Source of the DNA: Casp-actino8 sp044355095
GTDB lineage: Bacteria; Actinomycetota; Acidimicrobiia; Acidimicrobiales; Ilumatobacteraceae
Direction of reading: 5' to 3'
NCBI GenBank assembly: GCA_044355095.1
Contig: JBIKYT010000002.1
Location: forward strand, 1-64,000
DNA length: 64,000 bases
Position numbers and translations under genes: made by a program. A model generated the notes under the pieces. The model saw nothing but the letters and a program-made list of their open reading frames with translations, had not been told where the DNA came from and did no database searches. Shown piece after piece: positions 50,517 to 59,356 of this stretch. The stretch's first letter is position 1. The number at the start of each line of letters is the position of its first letter.

Positions 50517-51608
50517 CTATTTCACGAGGTCGTTGTAGAGATTGACTAACTGCTGAGCCGTTTTCTCCCACGAGAAGGATTGAAACTGTGTTGCGCCCGC
50601 GGACTGAAGTTTGATGCGAAGTTCGGAGTCGGTCACCACATTGGTCAAGGCCTCTGCGAGCGCTGACACGTCGAATGGATCAACCAAAATCGCGGCTGTT
50701 CCTGATACTTCGGGGATTGATCCGCGCGTTGACCCAACGATCGGGAGATTTGCCGACATTGCTTCCAACAGTGGAAAACCGAAACCCTCATCAAGTGACG
50801 GGTAGGCCATCGCGGTGGCTTGTTGATAAAGCCACTCAATGTTGTCATCGGTGACCCGACCAATGAGATGAACGCGTTGCGCCAGTTTGGGGGACAACGA
50901 ATCAACTGCTTGTTGAAGCAGAACGCTGTCATCACTAGCAGAACCAGCAATCACCAACTGCAGATCAGAGTTTTCGTGTGCGGCGAGGGCAAAGGCCTCA
51001 ACGAGGCGCGGATAATTCTTGCGTTTTTCTACGGTTCCTATGGCCAAGATGAACGGGGCGTCACCCATGTCGGACAGGGCATCGGGACGAGTTTTTCGTG
51101 AACTAGTGGAGCGATGTTCGGGAGCGCCCAAATAGATCATCTCAATGCGAGCCGTGGGGAATAGCTCGCGCAGAGTTGTGGCCGTCGCGTGTGAAGAAGC
51201 ATGAACGACGGCTCCGGTTTGAATGGCTCGTCGTAATGCTTTCATTGCGTCATTGGTTATTGAAGAGCATTGTGCAGGATTGAGAAGTGCCCAGCAGTCA
51301 TACACCGTGACGACTCGCGGCAGTTTTGTGGGCGGGACGACATAGTTCATCCCATGTACAAGTTGGATGCCCTTGAAGAATGGCCCGACTGGTGGAAAAT
51401 CGCGTTGACCCCAACTTTTGATGGACAGCCCGGCCGGAAATGGGAGTCGTTGCGTGTTTTCGTGAAGTTTGGCGCGAAAACTGACGACATATTCGGTGAG
51501 TTCAACCGCTGTTTGCTGGTGCAGTTGTCGAACCATGCCATCAACTGCTCGACCTACACCCGTGATCGGACCATGTAGCGGGCCGACATCGACTCCAACT
51601 CTGATCAC
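50517..51608 (-). CDS. GT4 family glycosyltransferase
   Basis: The 363-residue GT-B enzyme shows VGPLHGPITGVGRAVDGMV at the N-terminus, LVHGMNYVVPP, LAIGTVEKRKNYPRLVEAFA, HLIGRVTDDNIEWLYQQA and PSLDEGFGFPLLEAMSANLP with the EX7E motif. GTG 51608 has a GGGAG ribosome binding site and gives a normal start; the in-frame ATG 51629 adds seven residues. It is the fourth GT4 in the locus, on the opposite strand and co-directional with cofD/cofE. Donor and acceptor are unknown. Confidence 0.87.
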   Translation of the reverse strand: MIRVGVDVGPLHGPITGVGRAVDGMVRQLHQQTAVELTEYVVSFRAKLHENTQRLPFPAGLSIKSWGQRDFPPVGPFFKGIQLVHGMNYVVPPTKLPRVVTVYDCWALLNPAQCSSITNDAMKALRRAIQTGAVVHASSHATATTLRELFPTARIEMIYLGAPEHRSTSSRKTRPDALSDMGDAPFILAIGTVEKRKNYPRLVEAFALAAHENSDLQLVIAGSASDDSVLLQQAVDSLSPKLAQRVHLIGRVTDDNIEWLYQQATAMAYPSLDEGFGFPLLEAMSANLPIVGSTRGSIPEVSGTAAILVDPFDVSALAEALTNVVTDSELRIKLQSAGATQFQSFSWEKTAQQLVNLYNDLVK

Positions 51609-51714
51609 GAGAAACTCCCAAGATTGCAAGACATCAAGCCGAGCGTAGGTCCTAAAGCGTAAGATAAGACGGTTCAGTAGCGATCCGCCGATTGCCCAAT
51701 CCAGGAGTCATTTG

Positions 51715-52710
51715 ATGCCCCGAGCGTTTATCACCGGTATTACGGGTCAAGACGGCCAACACATGGCCGAATTCTTGCACAGCAAGGGATACGAGATTTT
51801 TGGCATGGTCAAGGGGCAGAACAACCCCAAAGGTGACATGCTGCGCGATGAATTTCCCTATGTCAACATCGTCCCCGGTGACCTTGCGGACTTGCCGTCT
51901 TTGGTTAAGGCGATGGAAGTTGCTCAACCAGATGAGATCTACAACTTGGCAGCAATTTCGTTTGTGGCGCTGTCGTGGAACCAGGCTGAATTGACCGCGA
52001 ACCTCACGGGAACGGGCGTTTTACGCATGCTTGAAGCAATGCGCATGGTCGGCGGTAATACCAATAACAAGATGCGCTTCTATCAAGCCTCTTCATCAGA
52101 AATGTTCGGCAAGGTTCGTCAGATTCCACAGACTGAACTCACCCCTTTCCACCCGCGTTCGCCATATGGTTGCGCCAAAGTTTTTGGTCATGACATCACA
52201 GTGAATTACCGCGAGAGTTACGACATGTGGGCGTGTTCAGGAATCTTGTTCAATCACGAAGGTCCCCGCCGCGGAGTTGAGTTCGTGACGCGCAAAGTCA
52301 CCAATGCTGCGGCTCGTATCAAACTTGGATTGCAGACAGAACTCGTCCTCGGCAATCTTGATGCCAAGCGCGACTGGGGTTATGCCGGCGATTATGTGAA
52401 GGCAATGTGGATGATGTTGCAACAGGATCAGCCCGATGATTACGTCATTGCGACGGGCGAGACCCACACCATTGAAGAGCTCGTCGAATTAGCGTTCGCT
52501 GAGGCCGGTGTTGGAGATTGGCGTCCGTATGTCCGCCAGGATCCGAAATTTTTCCGCCCAGCCGAAGTTGATTTGTTGATCGGTGATTCAAGTAAGGCTC
52601 GCGAAAAATTGGGTTGGAAGCCTGAAGTCGATTTCCCAGATCTGGTACGCATGATGGTGCAACACGACCTCAAATTCGAAGCGAAAAAGGCAGGCATCGC
52701 CCTCGCTTAA
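51715..52710 (+). CDS. gmd: GDP-mannose 4,6-dehydratase
   Basis: Gmd converts GDP-D-mannose to GDP-4-keto-6-deoxymannose, the precursor of GDP-fucose, GDP-rhamnose and related sugars. The 331-residue extended SDR has FITGITGQDGQHMAEFL, YNLAAISFVALSW, ASSSEMFGKVRQIPQTE, the catalytic SPYGCAKVFGHD (Tyr-x3-Lys), and FNHEGPRRGVEFVTRKV, all specific to Gmd. ATG 51715 lies behind AGGAG; TTG 51712 is unlikely. No GDP-fucose synthase or RMD reductase is seen next to it. The nearby pyrophosphorylase could supply GDP-mannose. Confidence 0.93.
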   Translation: MPRAFITGITGQDGQHMAEFLHSKGYEIFGMVKGQNNPKGDMLRDEFPYVNIVPGDLADLPSLVKAMEVAQPDEIYNLAAISFVALSWNQAELTANLTGTGVLRMLEAMRMVGGNTNNKMRFYQASSSEMFGKVRQIPQTELTPFHPRSPYGCAKVFGHDITVNYRESYDMWACSGILFNHEGPRRGVEFVTRKVTNAAARIKLGLQTELVLGNLDAKRDWGYAGDYVKAMWMMLQQDQPDDYVIATGETHTIEELVELAFAEAGVGDWRPYVRQDPKFFRPAEVDLLIGDSSKAREKLGWKPEVDFPDLVRMMVQHDLKFEAKKAGIALA

Positions 52711-52721
52711 GAATGTTCGTC

Positions 52722-54062
52722 TTACGTCTCAAAAGGGCGGTCAGACAACGCATCGCTCAATGATTCAGGGGTTATGTTTGCTCCATCTTTGAGCAAGCGA
52801 ATCAATGAGACTGCAAACACCGCGAGTGCTACAAGCGAGCTGGCAACTAGACCGATCTCAACACGAAGGTACAAGTTGTCAGAAGCAAGCCACGTGCAAC
52901 CGACGAAAGTAATCATTCCGAGAAGCCAACCCATGCCAACGAGTGCATGACCGTTGAGAGCAATCACTGCTTGCGCTGTTGCGAGCGCCACCATGTACAG
53001 AGCGCTACCGAGGGCCAACATGGTGAGGGAACTTCGATTGAGAACATCGTCGTAAACAATCTTTAGCAATGGTGGTCCGAAGGCAAACGAGCCGACGGTT
53101 CCGACAACTCCGACGAAGATGACAACTTGCATCAGGCGACGAAATCCGTTGCGGAACTCAACAAGGTCACCTTGTGCCGCCAATAGCGCGAGGCGTGGGA
53201 GCAGTGCTGCCTGTACCGCTTGGAAAAGGAATAGCGGAACTCGCGACAGCAGAACTCCGTTACCGAATGCAGTCACCAATTCAGACTGTCCGTCGGTTGC
53301 CAAAATATTGATCGCGATGGGGCCAGCATTGACAAGGCCTGCTCCCATTAACGAACCAAGTAATAGCCAGCCAAGATTTGGAGTGACTTCGCTCCATGGC
53401 GCAACTGGACCTGGTGTTGTTTTGATGTCGCCGCGTAACCAAACAACAAGCACTCCAGAAAGAGGCGAGAGGGCGATGAGCATCGCGTATGCGCCGACAT
53501 TGGTGATGCCCATTTGCCAAAACACGATGCATCCAACGATTCGCACGAATCCGTCTGCGCCCATGACAATTCCGTACGATGCAAACCGCCCCTGCCCAGA
53601 GCAAATTCCGCGAGCGAGGTGGGTGGGGGCGTACGCAACAAAAGCAATAATGAGCGCCGCGGTGACGAGGGCGTAGCCCTCAAAGAATTCGCGAGTTGCT
53701 AGTGAGCTGAGACCCGCCAACACCGCGACGATGATGCCTGCGACGGCAGCACCGAGGGGAACGATACGTGCCACCACGGGACGACCACCTTGATTGAGAG
53801 CGCGCCGGTGGGCGAGGGCGCGTCCCATTTCTTGCTCGAGGGGCAAGAAAAATCCGGGGGCCAAAACAAAGGTGGCGAACCACAGGGCCACGATGGGTTT
53901 GAAGTCTTCTTTGCCGAGTGCTTCTTGACCGACCTTAAAAAAGGCATAGCTGGAGACGCCGGCCACCAGCAGACCTCCGCCGACCGCCAACGTCCCCTCG
54001 GGGAGAGGAATACGGGCCGATGAGGTGGGCTCGGTTCCAGTGGACTCGTGGTTGGTAGTCAA
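52722..54062 (-). CDS. Polysaccharide flippase-like membrane protein (Wzx/MATE type)
   Basis: The 446-residue integral membrane protein has about 12 hydrophobic helices and a pattern like Wzx/MurJ-type lipid-linked oligosaccharide flippases: YAFFKVGQEALGKEDFKPIV near helix 1-2, FLPLEQEMGRALAHRRA, and FQAVQAALLPRLALLAAQGD in the middle. It probably moves a lipid-linked glycan across the membrane. It converges on gmd with 11 bp between the stops and diverges from the GT2 fusion gene. Family membership is by pattern, so flippase function is probable rather than proven. Confidence 0.78.
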   Translation of the reverse strand: MTTNHESTGTEPTSSARIPLPEGTLAVGGGLLVAGVSSYAFFKVGQEALGKEDFKPIVALWFATFVLAPGFFLPLEQEMGRALAHRRALNQGGRPVVARIVPLGAAVAGIIVAVLAGLSSLATREFFEGYALVTAALIIAFVAYAPTHLARGICSGQGRFASYGIVMGADGFVRIVGCIVFWQMGITNVGAYAMLIALSPLSGVLVVWLRGDIKTTPGPVAPWSEVTPNLGWLLLGSLMGAGLVNAGPIAINILATDGQSELVTAFGNGVLLSRVPLFLFQAVQAALLPRLALLAAQGDLVEFRNGFRRLMQVVIFVGVVGTVGSFAFGPPLLKIVYDDVLNRSSLTMLALGSALYMVALATAQAVIALNGHALVGMGWLLGMITFVGCTWLASDNLYLRVEIGLVASSLVALAVFAVSLIRLLKDGANITPESLSDALSDRPFET

Positions 54063-54165
54063 GACCTCTCACCCTACTCAGATCAGGCGTTCGACCCCCG
54101 AATCCCTGGCTTCAGCGCGTCTGTGACCTGAGGTCTGAGATGAGGGCGAGTAACCTTCTCACACC

Positions 54166-57100
54166 GTGGAAAATGAGATGGAAGCAACTCTTTCCGCTGC
54201 GACTTCGCCTACTGAAGCCAGCGTGTCGGCCGCCCCAGGAGTCGTGGTGGCGGTCGTTGTTGACCAACCAAACTCGGCAAGCGAAATATTGAAAGAGGTC
54301 TTTTCAGCCCTGGCCGCTCAGGATTACCCAAATATCCAGATTTTGGTGCTGTTGACCGGCTCTGATGCCGCCGAATTCGAGTTGATACATGAGATTGCCC
54401 AGGCTCAGGGTTCTGACCCGAGCACTCGCGAACCCCATATTTATCAAATTGGCGCCAATCCAGGGTTTGGGCTGGCGGCAAATACGGTGTTGCGATTGGT
54501 TGAGGGAGACAGTGGATTTTTCCTACTGATGCACGACGATGTCGTTTTGGCCCCGGACGCAGTTCGGCTGTTGGTCGAAGAGCTGTATCGGTCAAATGCC
54601 GGGATGGTTGGCCCAAAGTTCGTTGAGTGGGATGAAACTCGACGGTTGCAGGCGGTGGGCTTTGATTGTGATTGGTTCGGTGAACTCGACAGTGCAGTTG
54701 AGCCCCACGAACTTGATCAAGAACAACATGACGCAGTGCGTGACGTGTTTGTTTTGTCTTCATCATGTTTGCTTGTCCGTGCTGACCTCTTTCGCGAACT
54801 TGGAGGTTTCGAACCTTCCATCGAGTTTTTTGGTGAAGATCTTGATCTGTGTTGGCGAGCTCATCTTTCGGGTGCTCGTGTCGTTGTTGTTCCTGCCGCG
54901 ACTGCTCGTCATCGCGCCTTAATTGATGAGCGACTGGCTGATCGCCGCCGCGACTCTGGCTCACTCATGCGACAGGCCGAAAGGCACCGCATGTCAACGG
55001 TGCTGTCGCTGACTGGGGCGCGCCGCCTGCCGATCGTAGTGCCGCTGTTGTTTCTCATTACCTGTGTTGAAGCACTTGGCTCAATGGTTCGCGGTCGATG
55101 GCAGCGGGCATTCGCTGGGCTGAGCGGATTACTGAACTTGCTGCCCAGTATTGGCAGTATCGCTCGTCGTCGGTCGCGCGTCCGCCTGTTGCGTCAAGTG
55201 CCCGACCACGAAGTCGTTGAACTACAGGTTCGCGGCAGTGTGCGCTGGAAACGAATCATTCGTCATCGCCGATTTACACCTTCAGCCAATATTCGAGGCG
55301 CTGGAAACGAAGCAAATGTTCGAAGCCCCAAGGCCATTGCATCGTGGGGAGTCCTCGCCGTTTTGCTCTTTCTTGGGGGCCGTCAATTATGGATGAATGG
55401 CGTGCATTCGGTGGGCGACTTGTTGCCGCTTCCAGAATCACCGCGCGATTTGCTGCGTCAGTACGTGAGTGGGTGGTGGGCACAAGACCTTGGTAGCACG
55501 ACTGCTCAACCAACCAGCACAGGTCTTGTTGCGCTCGGTGGAATCATCACGCTTGGGCATATGGGGTTGTTGCACACCCTGATCACCATTGGGCTCATTC
55601 CTCTGGGATGGCTCGGTGTTTCGGCGTTGTGTGGAGTAGTTGCTAACGAACGCGCCCGTATCGTCGGAGTCATTGCGTACGCCGCAGTTCCTCTTCCGTA
55701 TGCCGCGGTCGCAAGTGGCCGACACCAAGTACTGATTGCTTACGCCGTTGTTCCTTGGGCCCTCCACCTGATTCGTTCTTTCGGTGGCATTGGTACATCA
55801 ATTGTTGATGACGAACCTGGCGATGTCGTTGATCATCCGTCAACGAAACAGCGGATTCGTTTGGCCGCAAAACTTTCGTTACTTTTCGGCGTCACGATGG
55901 CCTTTAGTCCAGGAGTTGTTGTTGTCGTTCTGTTGAGTGCATTGTTGTGGCTGTTGACGGCCGCTGTTTCAGGAGGTTCAACTCGGGCCGCTGGATTGGG
56001 TTTTGCGGGCGCAATGAGCGCAACGGCAGCAGCGGTTGTTCTCAACATGCCGTGGATCACGCGCTATTTGTCTAATGGTGGGTGGGACGCAATCGTTGGT
56101 TCGCCGGCTCGCTCTCCGGAAAATCTCGGATTGTGGGAGGTCTTACGTTTCGGTATCGGTCCAGCAGCACTTGGTGGGCTGATCGTGTTGCTCTACGTTC
56201 CGCTCCTTGTCGCGCCTTTGGTGTCCAAGAACTCGCGTTTTATTTGGGCTTCGCGAGCCGCGATTTTGTCCATTGTTTTGCTTGCATTGGCACTGCTGAA
56301 CTCAAGTGATGATTTGCCTATTCGCCTTCCTGAAACCGGCATTTTGCTGGCTCCTGTTGCGAGTTGTTTGGCAATTGGCGCAGCCATCATTGTGATGGCT
56401 TTCGGAATTGACGTTCGAGGCGGTCGCTTCGGATGGCGACAGCCATTGGCGCTTTTGTCGCTCGTCACTCTTCCTCTTGGACTTTTGCCTGTCGTCGCTG
56501 CTGCATCAAATGGTCAATGGGAACAACCTTCAGTTACTTTGGCTCAACAAATGCGCGAACTATTGGGTGATTCAAGTCAGGGCGACTATCGCATTTTGCT
56601 CGTCGGTGACTCGCGACTGATCCCATCCGATCAGCACACGTATCGCGATGGTCTGGCCTATTCGTTGGTGCAAAACGGTGATGCATCAATGTTGAATCAA
56701 GTGTCGTCGGCCTCGCGAGACGCCAAGATTTTCATTGAACCGCTCCTTGATGCAGTGGCCTCTGGAACAACTGGTCGTGTCGGGCGACTGATGGCTCCAC
56801 TTGGTATTCGGTACATCGTCATTCCGGTCATTGATCGAGTGCACTCCTCAAGCGAATCTCCGTTACCCATACCGCTCGGTTTGCGCGAAGCGTTCGCTGA
56901 ACAATTGGATTTGCAAAATGTCTATGGGCCTTCGAGCATGACGATCTTCGAAAACTCGCAGTGGATTCCCTTAACCGGAATGTTGAGCACCGTGGCGTCC
57001 GAACAAAGTAGTGAAGGTGGCGCTGAGGCTCTCGTAGCGACTGAATTGACCGGCTCGCTTGCTGCTTTGAACGGTACGACAAGTTGGGCAAGTCCAACCC

Positions 57101-57432
57101 AAGAACTTCCAGCGGGACGTTTTCATATGGGCGTTCCCTTCGACCCGCGATGGACACTGACAATTGATGGGCAAATCATCAAACCTGAAGCTTCGTTCGG
57201 AACCGTGATGCATTTTGAAACGGGCGATGGTGGATTGGCGCGTTTGTCTTACTCAAACCCTCTCAGTCGTTACGTGTGGGTGTTGTTGCAAGTGTTCTTG
57301 TGGTTGGTGGTAGTACTCGGAATTTTGCAACCGAATCTTCGCCGTGGTTCTCGCCGTCAACAATTTGAATTGCCAGAAACGACTCCAGTTGTTTCACTCT
57401 CAGCGAACCCCATTTCAGGTGATCAGACATGA
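54166..57432 (+). CDS. Large GT2 glycosyltransferase with C-terminal membrane domain
   Basis: A 1088-residue fusion. Residues about 25-290 form a GT2 GT-A domain with LMHDDVVLAPDAVRLLVEEL (DxD-like) and FFGEDLDLCWRAHLSGARVV (acceptor/base region). Two helices follow (about 290-335), then a polytopic membrane domain (about 385-790) and a large extracytoplasmic region with WIPLTG and DPRWTLTIDG before a last helix near 1065. The layout matches the large actinobacterial glycosyltransferases that precede DUF5719 genes. It likely builds a cell-surface glycan. The start is GTG. The stop overlaps the DUF5719 gene by 4 bp. Confidence 0.85.
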   Translation: MENEMEATLSAATSPTEASVSAAPGVVVAVVVDQPNSASEILKEVFSALAAQDYPNIQILVLLTGSDAAEFELIHEIAQAQGSDPSTREPHIYQIGANPGFGLAANTVLRLVEGDSGFFLLMHDDVVLAPDAVRLLVEELYRSNAGMVGPKFVEWDETRRLQAVGFDCDWFGELDSAVEPHELDQEQHDAVRDVFVLSSSCLLVRADLFRELGGFEPSIEFFGEDLDLCWRAHLSGARVVVVPAATARHRALIDERLADRRRDSGSLMRQAERHRMSTVLSLTGARRLPIVVPLLFLITCVEALGSMVRGRWQRAFAGLSGLLNLLPSIGSIARRRSRVRLLRQVPDHEVVELQVRGSVRWKRIIRHRRFTPSANIRGAGNEANVRSPKAIASWGVLAVLLFLGGRQLWMNGVHSVGDLLPLPESPRDLLRQYVSGWWAQDLGSTTAQPTSTGLVALGGIITLGHMGLLHTLITIGLIPLGWLGVSALCGVVANERARIVGVIAYAAVPLPYAAVASGRHQVLIAYAVVPWALHLIRSFGGIGTSIVDDEPGDVVDHPSTKQRIRLAAKLSLLFGVTMAFSPGVVVVVLLSALLWLLTAAVSGGSTRAAGLGFAGAMSATAAAVVLNMPWITRYLSNGGWDAIVGSPARSPENLGLWEVLRFGIGPAALGGLIVLLYVPLLVAPLVSKNSRFIWASRAAILSIVLLALALLNSSDDLPIRLPETGILLAPVASCLAIGAAIIVMAFGIDVRGGRFGWRQPLALLSLVTLPLGLLPVVAAASNGQWEQPSVTLAQQMRELLGDSSQGDYRILLVGDSRLIPSDQHTYRDGLAYSLVQNGDASMLNQVSSASRDAKIFIEPLLDAVASGTTGRVGRLMAPLGIRYIVIPVIDRVHSSSESPLPIPLGLREAFAEQLDLQNVYGPSSMTIFENSQWIPLTGMLSTVASEQSSEGGAEALVATELTGSLAALNGTTSWASPTQELPAGRFHMGVPFDPRWTLTIDGQIIKPEASFGTVMHFETGDGGLARLSYSNPLSRYVWVLLQVFLWLVVVLGILQPNLRRGSRRQQFELPETTPVVSLSANPISGDQT

Positions 57433-58880
57433 ATCGTCGGGTGAGCCTCTATCTCGTTTTGTTAGTGGTTATTGGTTTGGCTTTTAACTTTTCAGACCGA
57501 GACGAAACTCAATTTGCTGCAGTGTTTTCGCTCGGAACTCGGCCTGGTACGCCGGCAATTGTTCGTAACGATCAAGCAGTCACGAGCACTTGGTTTTGTG
57601 CTGGAACATCGGCGGCTGGAGAAAGTGACAGCGGTACCTACGGAGGCGAGATCGTGATCTCGAATCCTTTAGAGACACCGGTGACTGGTCTGTTAACGAT
57701 TCTGACGAGCGAACAAACTCCGGTGACTCAGGCGATCAATTCTGATCCACGTTCGCAACTCGTGATTGAGATCAATTCGTTAGTGACAGCACCATATGCG
57801 AGTGCACTGGTTGAACTCACTGATTCGGCGGCAAGTGTTGAGCAGCGTGCGTTGCATCCTGCCGGTGCTGCAGTGTCTCCTTGTTCAAATCGAACTTCAA
57901 GTGAGTGGTATTTCGCTGACGGCTTTTCTGCAGAGTCATCAGATTTTCGTTTAGTCCTAACGAATCCGTATTTGTCACCAGCGATCGTCAATATTGAAAT
58001 CGCGACGAAGAATGGTCAGCGCACTCCAACAAATCTTCAAGGGTTTGTTATTCCGGCTCAATCAATACGTGTTCTGAACATTCCAGAGTCTGGTTTTCGT
58101 GATGAAAAGATTCTGGCGCTCAGTGTCGTGGCCTCGGCGGGACGAATTGTCGCGGCTAAAGATCAGCATTTCCTAGGTGCGGGTCGACTAGGTCATGTGT
58201 TGTCGCTGGGAAGCCCTTCAACTTCTGATCAGTGGTGGTTCGCTGATGGAGAAAAGGGCGCCGGTATTTCTGAGACCTACATGATTTTCAACCCCAACGA
58301 TCAAGACGTTTTGGCTGATGTCGTGATGCTCGGCCTTGATCCGACTGTGGCGACGGTGCTGCCGACAACTTTGACCATCCCCGCGAATGATGTTGTGCCC
58401 TTTGATGTATCGGCGATTGTCGGTTTGCCTGATGGATTGCACGGCGGTGTTGTGAGTGGGCAAGCCGGGGCCCAGCTTGTGGTGGAGCGGGTGCTCACGA
58501 AACCAGCGGGTTCAAGCGTTGCGACCACCGTTGTGCTCGGTGCTCAGCGAGGTTTCCAATCAACGCGTTGGAGCGTTCCAACTTCGACAACGATTGCGAT
58601 CGAAGATGTATTGACGATTCTCAACACATCACCAAATAGCGGAGTCGTGACGATCTATTCGGTTGGTCCTGGGGGAGAAGAGCCAGTTCCCGGCCTCAGC
58701 GATATTCCGATCGCGGCCAATGGTTTGGTTTCAATTGATTTGGTTGACCCACTGTCGTTCGGACGTGCGCTCGAAGTGGTGAGTGACCAATCGATTTTGG
58801 TTGAGCGTCGTCTTGAACGTACGCCGACTTTGCGAGGTCGCAGTGGATCGCTCGCTTTTCCAGAGAAGTTGTTGCCATGA
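57429..58880 (+). CDS. DUF5719 family extracytoplasmic protein
   Basis: The 483-residue protein has an N-terminal membrane anchor (about residues 5-18) followed by an all-beta region made of related modules. TSTWFCAGTSAAGESDSGTY, SEWYFADGFSAESSDF and DQWWFADGEKGAGISETY are clear repeats of one motif near residues 53, 157 and 268, each followed by a NP(L/Y/N)-type strand. This modular beta pattern is that of DUF5719, found after large glycosyltransferases in actinobacteria. It may be an accessory or acceptor-binding protein of the preceding enzyme. It is coupled by 4-bp overlaps to both neighbours. Confidence 0.82.
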   Translation: MNRRVSLYLVLLVVIGLAFNFSDRDETQFAAVFSLGTRPGTPAIVRNDQAVTSTWFCAGTSAAGESDSGTYGGEIVISNPLETPVTGLLTILTSEQTPVTQAINSDPRSQLVIEINSLVTAPYASALVELTDSAASVEQRALHPAGAAVSPCSNRTSSEWYFADGFSAESSDFRLVLTNPYLSPAIVNIEIATKNGQRTPTNLQGFVIPAQSIRVLNIPESGFRDEKILALSVVASAGRIVAAKDQHFLGAGRLGHVLSLGSPSTSDQWWFADGEKGAGISETYMIFNPNDQDVLADVVMLGLDPTVATVLPTTLTIPANDVVPFDVSAIVGLPDGLHGGVVSGQAGAQLVVERVLTKPAGSSVATTVVLGAQRGFQSTRWSVPTSTTIAIEDVLTILNTSPNSGVVTIYSVGPGGEEPVPGLSDIPIAANGLVSIDLVDPLSFGRALEVVSDQSILVERRLERTPTLRGRSGSLAFPEKLLP

Positions 58881-59335
58881 TGAGCGTGCTCGTCGCTCTC
58901 ATCATTGGTGCAGTTGTCGCAACAGTTGCAGTGGTGGTTCGGCGACGTCAAGTTGTTGATGCGCCAACGCAAAAGGTCTTTGCCGCACCAACACAGATCG
59001 ACCGAGTTGACTTTCCCGCCGCTCAGCAGGAATGGTTGGTGGCAGTATTTACATCCGCGTCATGTCATGTGTGTGCCGACATGTTGGCGAAGGCACAAGT
59101 TGTTGCCAGTAAGCAAGTGGCGGTTTTAGATGTTGAATACTCTGAAAACAAAGAGTTGCATCGCAAATACAACATTGAGGCTGTTCCGACTGTTGTGGTG
59201 AGTGATGCGCACGGAGTCGTGCATAAGTCATTTCTCGGGCCGGTCAGCGCAACAGATTTATGGGCAGGCGTGGCATCGGCTCGCGATCCGCAACTACAAA
59301 CGTCAGCGGATGGCCACTGTCAAGATCACGAATAG
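58877..59335 (+). CDS. Membrane-anchored thioredoxin-like protein
   Basis: A 152-residue protein with an N-terminal membrane helix (about 3-21), a linker, and a thioredoxin fold: VAVFTSASCHVCADML with redox pair Cys63-His-Val-Cys66, and cis-Pro in IEAVPTVVV. The CHVC active site differs from CGPC of thioredoxin and is closer to oxidant-type sites. A topology with the fold outside the membrane would make it an envelope thiol enzyme. It is the last gene of the GT2-DUF5719 operon (4-bp overlap). The single-Cys tail (HCQDHE) is another thiol. Confidence 0.85.
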   Translation: MMSVLVALIIGAVVATVAVVVRRRQVVDAPTQKVFAAPTQIDRVDFPAAQQEWLVAVFTSASCHVCADMLAKAQVVASKQVAVLDVEYSENKELHRKYNIEAVPTVVVSDAHGVVHKSFLGPVSATDLWAGVASARDPQLQTSADGHCQDHE

Positions 59336-59356
59336 TGTTTTGAATTAGGAGCTAGG

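Noticed and set aside
54209..54964. 251-residue ORF on the minus strand
   Set aside because: It lies wholly antisense to the GT2 domain; composition (rich in Arg, Gln, His) is that of a shadow frame.
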